From contig NC_084886.1 of assembly GCF_958979055.1 (NCBI RefSeq), positions 41,105,654 through 41,169,653 of the forward strand: a stretch of DNA of 64,000 nucleotides, in the 5' to 3' direction. The stretch is from Alnus glutinosa (taxonomy: Eukaryota > Streptophyta > Magnoliopsida > Fagales > Betulaceae). The number at the start of each line of letters is the position of its first letter. The stretch's first letter is position 1. Under the pieces are notes generated by a model, which searched no databases, was not told the origin of the DNA, and saw nothing but the letters and a program-made list of their open reading frames with translations. Positions 57,774-64,000 of this stretch are shown here, piece after piece. The position numbers and the translations under genes are program-made.

Positions 57774-59806
57774 TCAATCATTGCCAAACAAGGCATCCAG
57801 AAGGTTAGAGGCTGAATTGCTACTTTCACTCTCATCAAAGAAACCATTAGTAGCATTTTCCCTCCTAGATTTGCGCTCTTCAATTATGGCATCAGCTGTT
57901 TCTGAACAGTAATTTCGTCTCGCCTGTTTTACAGGTCTCTCAGCCACAATAAACTTGCTCCCATCACGGGTTCTCTCAGGGAAGCCTGCCCAAACTGAAG
58001 ATAACCACCAGTGAGAAGTTGGTCAAGTTCTGATTAAAATGATGACATACCATTTTGTTTGTTTTCAATTAAAAGTAAATGAGACCGAAATTGTTGTCTC
58101 AACAACATAGTATGCAGTGTCAATTGGCTCACTTGATTGAAATGCGATGCACTCGTCTGAATGCAAAATAATTCGTCTCTTCCTTCTTTACGTGAGAGAA
58201 AATTCTCTACTTAAATTTTACCGGGAGCTAATGTATAGTAATTCATGTCAACAACACCTTCTACCCTGTAATTACGGGAGGAGGAGGTGTCATTCAAGTT
58301 AAAGCTCATTGGTTATCTATGATGCTTATACAATGAACTGCATGTAAGTGGAACCCCTAAAAGGTGCAACTTATTCAATAAGCACTTCGATGATGTTCAA
58401 GCAAATTACCTCCAAAATGATGCAATACAATGGAAGCTGCTACTGTAACATTCAACGAAGCAGTACCACACCCATACTGTGGGATATAAACAAAAAAGTC
58501 GCATATCTCACATTCTTTAGCAGAAAGGCCTGTTCCCTACAAAGTAAAGACAAAGCATCAAATAACATAACCTAACAATATGTATACCCAAATGACCACA
58601 AACTACATTGCAGTTTCTTCTTCTGCTGAGCTTTAGTGCAATACAGAAAAATGCCAATGGAACTCTCGGTGGCAGGGGCGGAAAAACCTCTGAAAATTTT
58701 ATGTTTTTTTCTTCTTTTTTTTTTTGCTTTGTCCCCTTCAGCTAAAATTATGGTTCCGCCCCTGCTCAGCGACCCTTCTAACTTGTCACCTAGTTGGTAC
58801 TGTGGGTAACTGACTGAATACAAAAGCCCAACCCAACGTTATCATGTTTAAATTTGATTCATCCAAATATTCAAATGGAAAGCTTTTATCCACTACATTA
58901 CATATCTCAACTCTAATGTGATGCTAAAACCTACGGCGACAAACTATTAAGTGTTTTGCAGCAAAAGAAAGATAGAAAAGGAATTAATGCATAGATTGCA
59001 TTCAGATGTTGTAAAATTATCCTCAACAACATGATTACTAAACAATTGAATTGACTCAGCACATTTTAATTGAAATAATAAAGCATACAAATTCGTAAAT
59101 TACCAGTAAATCAAGAAAATTCATACTAAACACATACAACTATCAAAACCCTATATGGGTGCTCAAAACAAAGCAGTTCGATCAGTAAGCATGAATTATA
59201 GTAATGTCATACCTCGTTTCCGAGTAGAAAAGCGGTGCTTTTCTTGAAAGGATGATCATTGACAGCCATAGCAGTGTCTGTGATCTCCACCCCACAAATA
59301 TCACAATCTTTGTCCTGAAACACAAGTACCCAGTTAACGCATTTGCATTCCAAACCCAAAAGAACCAAATCAAAAACTTTAAATTAAGACCCCACAAATA
59401 CCACAACCTTTCTTCTGAAACACAAATCCCCAGTTCAAGATTTTAAAGTCCAAACCGAAAAGAACCAAAAAGAAAGACTTTTTAATCTAAGACACCGCAA
59501 ATATCACAATCTTTCTCGTGAAACACAGATACCCAGTTCAAGATTTTACATCCCAAACCCAAAAGAACCAAAACAAAGACATTTTGCAATTAATCGGACC
59601 TTGAGGAATAGGCGGGCGTCAGGGAGGGAATGGAAGTGGCGGAAGCGGACGTGGGAGGTGGAGCCGTGGCTTCCAAAGGCGTTGAAGTCCCGGCGGCCGA
59701 CTAATATCAGTTCGGAGACGCCGAAGGCCGTGGCGCTCCGGGCCAGTGTGCCCACGTTGTGCCGTTTCGCTATGTTGTGCACCACCACATAGCACTCAGC
59801 GGTCAT
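57774..59806 (-). CDS. SpoU/TrmH-family RNA 2'-O-methyltransferase
   Basis: Four exons on the minus strand (59600-59806, 59213-59314, 58410-58536, 57774-57985) join in frame to 215 residues. The start is MTAECYVVVHN. An upstream in-frame ATG at 59929 gives a less family-like extension that could be a targeting peptide. All three SPOUT motifs are present: NVGTLARSATAFGV (residues 17-30), FLLGNEGTGLS (98-108) and IPQYGCGTASLNVTVA (123-138), which build the trefoil-knot S-adenosylmethionine site. The tail is charged and ends LLDALFGND. The family methylates ribose 2'-OH in tRNA or rRNA. The target here is unknown. Introns have GT-AG borders, and a small MITE sits in the second intron. Confidence 0.92.
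58673..58764. mobile_element. 92-bp hAT-like MITE in a methyltransferase intron
   Basis: CAGGGGCGGAAAAACC at the left and GGTTCCGCCCCTG at the right are inverted ends. The flanking octamers CTCGGTGG and CTCAGCGA are partly alike, consistent with an old 8-bp duplication. Confidence 0.6.
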
Positions 59807-59929
59807 TTTTCTTGTTAGAATGATCCGGGAGTAACTTTGGGAGCTGAGAGTTGTTGTAGGATTTTTATGCTTTTGACGCTCTATGGAGTCGAGAAGAGAG
59901 GGTTCAGGTCTGGCCGCCCACCATGACAC

Positions 59930-61581
59930 AACTGGAAGGGCAAGTCTTACGTTTGTGCCGTCGAAAAAAGTCGACTTAATATAACTATTCTCTTGGTAAT
60001 GCTGTATTACAAAGTCGATTCAAAAATTACAACCTAAGACGATTTGTGAATGTGTAAAAGGCGATTCATAAGGCTTGTGTAATTTTTTGAAACCCTAGCC
60101 TTACAACCATAATTTGGAGTTTTGTTTTTCAGGTGTATAGGTGATGGATGAGGATCCTTGTTAGGCATAAACAAATGACATAAATTTCTTACAAACAGGT
60201 TTGTTCTACAATTCACATATAAGAAGGATATGTGTCTTTTAAACATGTGATAAATACATATTTTTTTATTAATGCTATTAAAATACATGTTTTTTTTTAT
60301 TAATGCTATTAATAAAAAAAAACATGTAAGAAGTACATGCTATTTAAATAACATGTGTTTCTCACATTTTTTTATTAATACTATTAAAAAAGCATATAAG
60401 AACCGCATTCTATTAAAATAATATATGCTTCTCATTTGCCAAGGGACACATGTCAATTTTATATGTGGGTTGTATGAAATTTTCTACAAACCAATTTGTA
60501 GAAAATTTTTGTCACAAAGTGATATATGTCCTTAAAGCATATAAAATAAGCATATATTTTCCTTGTTATTAAATTGTTTGAATTTAAAATTCGAGTAATC
60601 TAAGATACGGAGCTAGGCTGCAGCGTCTATTTGCTCTGGGCAACATAAGATGTGAGATTCACTTGCACGAAATAAGTGGAAAAAAGTGAACTTTACAACC
60701 CTCTTTGATAAAAATTCGGACGCCCTAATAATAGGAAATCTCTCTATCAACATTTGAAAGGTTAAAAAGTATAAGACAATGCCTCAAATCTTATGGAGAA
60801 TATGTTGATTGAGATAATCTTTTCATATACTAAGATAATGCTTATATATTTAGTATAAGATAAATAAAATTGACTTCTTCTACTTTTCTATGTTCTATTA
60901 TGTGGAGAAGGCAAAAGGAAAACACTAACAATTTCAAACCATTTTTTAAGCTCAATTTTCGATTTGGTTACATCTATTTTGAAAAGAAAATGTCTCACAT
61001 ACTTGTACAAAAAATTTATATATATCTTCGTCCCTCTCCCCTTTTCTTCGCTCTTCTCATTTACAAACCAAACATATCATTTTTCCAACCTACAAAAGAT
61101 AACTCGTTTCTTTCATTCCTAGACTAGTCCTGTTTGAATTGCATTCAATAATCTCAAGTCCTATTACTGTTCCATATATGAGCCATAAAGAAGTAGTCTT
61201 ATATATTTGGTGGATTTACAGGAGACCCAAACAATATTACATGTACATGCTACAGAGCAGCAAAACCGTCTGTATGTAACTCGTACCAAATCAGGAGTTG
61301 TTTACAGTTACATATTTCTTTGAACGTACGAATAATTTATTTTAAGAATATTAAACAGAAGATGTTTTATTCACAGAGCTTTTCCTTTGAATCATCTATT
61401 CTGATCCTCTCTAGCTTCCCCATAGGAGGATTTGTCCCCTTTTTTCACTTATATAATGTTGATAGCATTTCCTCTCTTTTTTTTACTGTGCCTTCTTATT
61501 GTAAGTTCCTGTAAATGATCTATGTATATACACGGCAGTTACTGCACACAGTCAAGTCATGCGTTGAAGAAGTTAACCCTC
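59930..61581. other. Intergenic DNA between the methyltransferase promoter and the PPDK 3' end
   Basis: No gene seen. At 60245-60430 a motif ACATGTTTTTTTTATTAATGC and its complement recur several times, a small local repeat. The stretch 61140-61580 next to the PPDK stop is probably its 3' UTR. Confidence 0.5.
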
Positions 61582-64000
61582 TCAGACGGCAACTTGAGCA
61601 GCTGCAAGCCTAGCAATTGGAACCCTGTAGATAAAATACAAATCAGGATTTTTTTTTATTATTATTTTTTTTTTTTTTGGGGGGAAAAATCATATTTAGT
61701 CTTTAAGTTTTTGTCTGATTTAGATTTAGTCATTAGATTTTCAATTTAAAAAATAAGATTCTTCGGTTTTGCCTAAGTTTCAAATTGATCCCTCTATTAA
61801 TTTAATGTCAAAGTTAACGATTTTTCATTGTCACATGTGTTTCATTTGATACTTTAGGGTTTATGCTATCACCCAATACAATATCAATGTCCATGTCAAC
61901 ATCAAATTTAACGGTTTTCCATCTAACATTACAAATCTAGAAAATTAAGATGACAAAGAAGATGGTTTTTGTTTGTAGAATTGGGTTTTTTTATTTTCTT
62001 TTTCTTTTCTTTTTCTATGGATGACTTAGAGCTTAATGATGTGGCATTGATATTAGGTACTGATGTAGACGCTGATGTGTCAATTAAGACACATATGAAA
62101 TATGACAAACTATTAATCTTGAGGAAAATGGTGACAGGGGCCTATTTAAAATTTATGCAAAACATAAGGACCATATTCTTAAATTAGAAACTCAATGACT
62201 ATGTTCAAATAAGATAAAAACCTAAGGACTAAATATGATTTTTTTTTCCTTTTTTTTATAACTTTTTTTTTCCTACTATGAAAGCAGTATTAGAAAATTT
62301 CACATGAAGAACTACCAAGACAAGCCAACCTGAATGGAGAACATGAAACATAGTCCAGTCCAGCCTCTGCAAAGAAGGCAACGGAAGAAGGCTCCCCACC
62401 ATGCTCTCCACATATTCCAACCTGTTTATCAGCATCATATTTTAATTCTAGAAAAATAAACAACCATATTAAAAACTATATGCTTCTCCATGACAATAAG
62501 CTGCTAGCACAGCTGTTTGAGTGGGATATTCAAAAGGATTTGAGATTTGATATCAGGTTCAATTGATGATAGATGCTAGGGCACCATGGAAACATCTCAT
62601 CTTTCTGCAGTGACGATGCTGCAAGATGCAGCAGCCCCATCATCCTTGCACAGTTTGACATACCATCATAAAAATGCATGAAGTCAAATCCTCTGACAAC
62701 TCAAAAGTAGCCATAAAAGGCTAATTGAAGCTATGCGTTGCTTGGCGTGGTTGCATTAACATGATTGGAGCATTATTTTTGCCGCAATGATCATGACATG
62801 ATATCTTTCTCAGATAAACCCAAACATTCTATCAGCACGCCATAGAACATTTGTACATACTTCAACAGCACAAGCAGCTCATAATACAAAGTTACTATAT
62901 ACCTTTAAGCTAGGCCTAGCTGCACGACCCCTTTCAGTGGCAATCTTGATGAGCTGACCGACACCTCTTTGATCAAGAACCTGCGAGCAACAAAATTGGA
63001 ATACCGAGTGTCAGGAGATCAGTTACAATTTTTCTCCATTCCATTAAATAGGGAAACTTTTGTTTCTCTAAGAATAAGCTATTTTCCAATGAAGCCCAAG
63101 GACTTGCATGAAAATAAGACTAACCTCGAATGGATCATTTTGCAGAATGCCTTGGGCTAGGTAAGAAGGGAGAAACTTGCCAACATCATCTCTGCTGTAA
63201 CCAAAGGTCATCTGTGTAAGATCATTGGTCCCAAAGGAGAAGAACTCTGCTTCCTTTGCAATCTATAAGCAATGATTAAAGGATACAGGGCATTAATAAG
63301 CAATAATGAATGCTTTCATCTAAGTTGCAATTTCTAATGGTTTTCCAAGCTTCAAAGTTGTACACAACCAAGAGAAGGGGGGGAACCAAGAAAGAGAAGA
63401 AACAATGTGTTATGGCTATCATGGGTTCAAAATGTAGATAGTATTCACAAAACCTGGAAGGAACAATTCAACTTAGCATACCTCATCTGCAACCAGAGCA
63501 GCTCTAGGGATTTCAATCATGGTCCCCACCTTATAGCTCAAGGAGGAACCCATCTCAGAAAAGACCTTCGTCGCAACACTTCGTATTAAACTCGCTTGAT
63601 GTCCTAGTTCCTGCCATGAAAAAGAGTCATTTTTTTTCCCTCAGAATATGGAATTTTGGGTGTTTGATCCCTTAAAAATATAAAAAGTCCAATAAATTTT
63701 GACATTATGACTATGAGATCAAGATTGGTAGATAAGCATATCCAGAAATGCATGAAGTTTAATCACACTGACTCAGTTTTCTTGTTTCAAGTGACATACA
63801 GATATCAAAACTGACTTTGGAATAAGCAATGTACATAGAGTAGCATCTTTCTCTCACTGTAGGCGTAGTGTGTGAACCTAACGTTGTAGAAGATTAAAAA
63901 GAGAAATGAAGGGACATATATCATGCCTGAGGTGTTCCAACAAGGGGAACCATTATCTCTGGAAGAACTTTGACACCCTGGTTGTTCATTGAGACAGCAG
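61582..64000 (-). CDS. PPDK: Pyruvate, phosphate dikinase, C-terminal exons (partial)
   Basis: Seven exons of the 3' end on the minus strand: 63927-64000 (cut by the window), 63482-63610, 63125-63262, 62903-62980, 62330-62421 and the last 61582-61624, all in frame (six complete introns or parts visible, listed 5' to 3'). They encode [83 protein letters not shown] and the terminus [13 protein letters not shown]. This is the TIM-barrel PEP/pyruvate-binding domain, with the catalytic Cys in [12 protein letters not shown] interconverts pyruvate, ATP and phosphate with PEP, AMP and pyrophosphate in plastid or cytosol. The nucleotide-binding and phosphohistidine domains lie beyond the window. One intron (63611-63926) has a GC donor (CAG|GCATGA). 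The visible part looks fully functional. Confidence 0.95.
61688..62241. mobile_element. Foldback element in the last PPDK intron
   Basis: AATCATATTTAGTCTTTAAG at the left is mirrored by CCTAAGGACTAAATATGATT at the right. The next segments (GTTTTTGTCTGATTTAG...) pair less well. The interior is non-coding and repeats phrases such as GATGTGGCATTGATATT. Target duplication is obscured by flanking T runs. Confidence 0.55.

Noticed and set aside
59807-59929. Upstream ATG (59929) as the start of the methyltransferase
   Set aside because: The family-like N-terminus begins at MTAECYVVVHN (59806). The 41-residue extension has no clear family similarity, though a targeting role cannot be excluded.

Overview
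This window is nuclear DNA from a flowering plant, most likely a eudicot. It is AT-rich and intron-bearing, and it is packed with plant DNA transposons (CACTA, hAT, Mutator-like, Tourist-type), LINE, SINE and LTR-type relics. The only genes that look alive are plant families: DMP/DUF679 membrane proteins, a DNase I-like (endonuclease/exonuclease/phosphatase, EEP) protein, a SpoU-type RNA methyltransferase and the 3' end of pyruvate, phosphate dikinase (PPDK). The species cannot be read from the sequence.

The main structure is a large tandem segmental duplication. Unit 1 runs from about 1562 (left limit masked by a CACTA element) to 24688. Unit 2 runs from 24689 to about 54929. Each unit carries the same series: DMP copy a (5135-5755; 32770-33414), a decayed DMP copy b (14046-14632; 37463-38044), DMP copy c (21582-22198, broken; 51832-52443, intact) and the last two exons of the EEP gene. 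In unit 1 the EEP gene is cut off at the duplication junction and is a fragment. In unit 2 it runs into its complete form. The junction at 24688/24689 joins the end of a foldback element in the EEP intron to the 3' part of a further DMP copy.

Aligning the two units by eye dates the mobile elements. hAT elements, a SINE, a small solo LTR and the EEP-intron foldback element occur in both units and predate the duplication. A CACTA element, a small MITE and a TRIM are found only in unit 1. Nested MITEs, a CACTA element with transposase-associated exons, a GC-rich hAT element, two solo LTRs, a 5'-truncated LINE, a short MITE and a 4.9 kb Mutator-like element with a GRF-zinc-finger gene relic are found only in unit 2. 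Unit 2 also lacks about 2.2 kb and about 2.5-3 kb present in unit 1.

To the right of the duplication (about 55-64 kb) is ordinary single-copy gene space, all on the minus strand: the rest of the EEP gene, the SpoU-type methyltransferase (four exons) and the seven 3'-terminal exons of PPDK, whose 5' part lies beyond the window. No prokaryotic, CRISPR or organelle features were seen.
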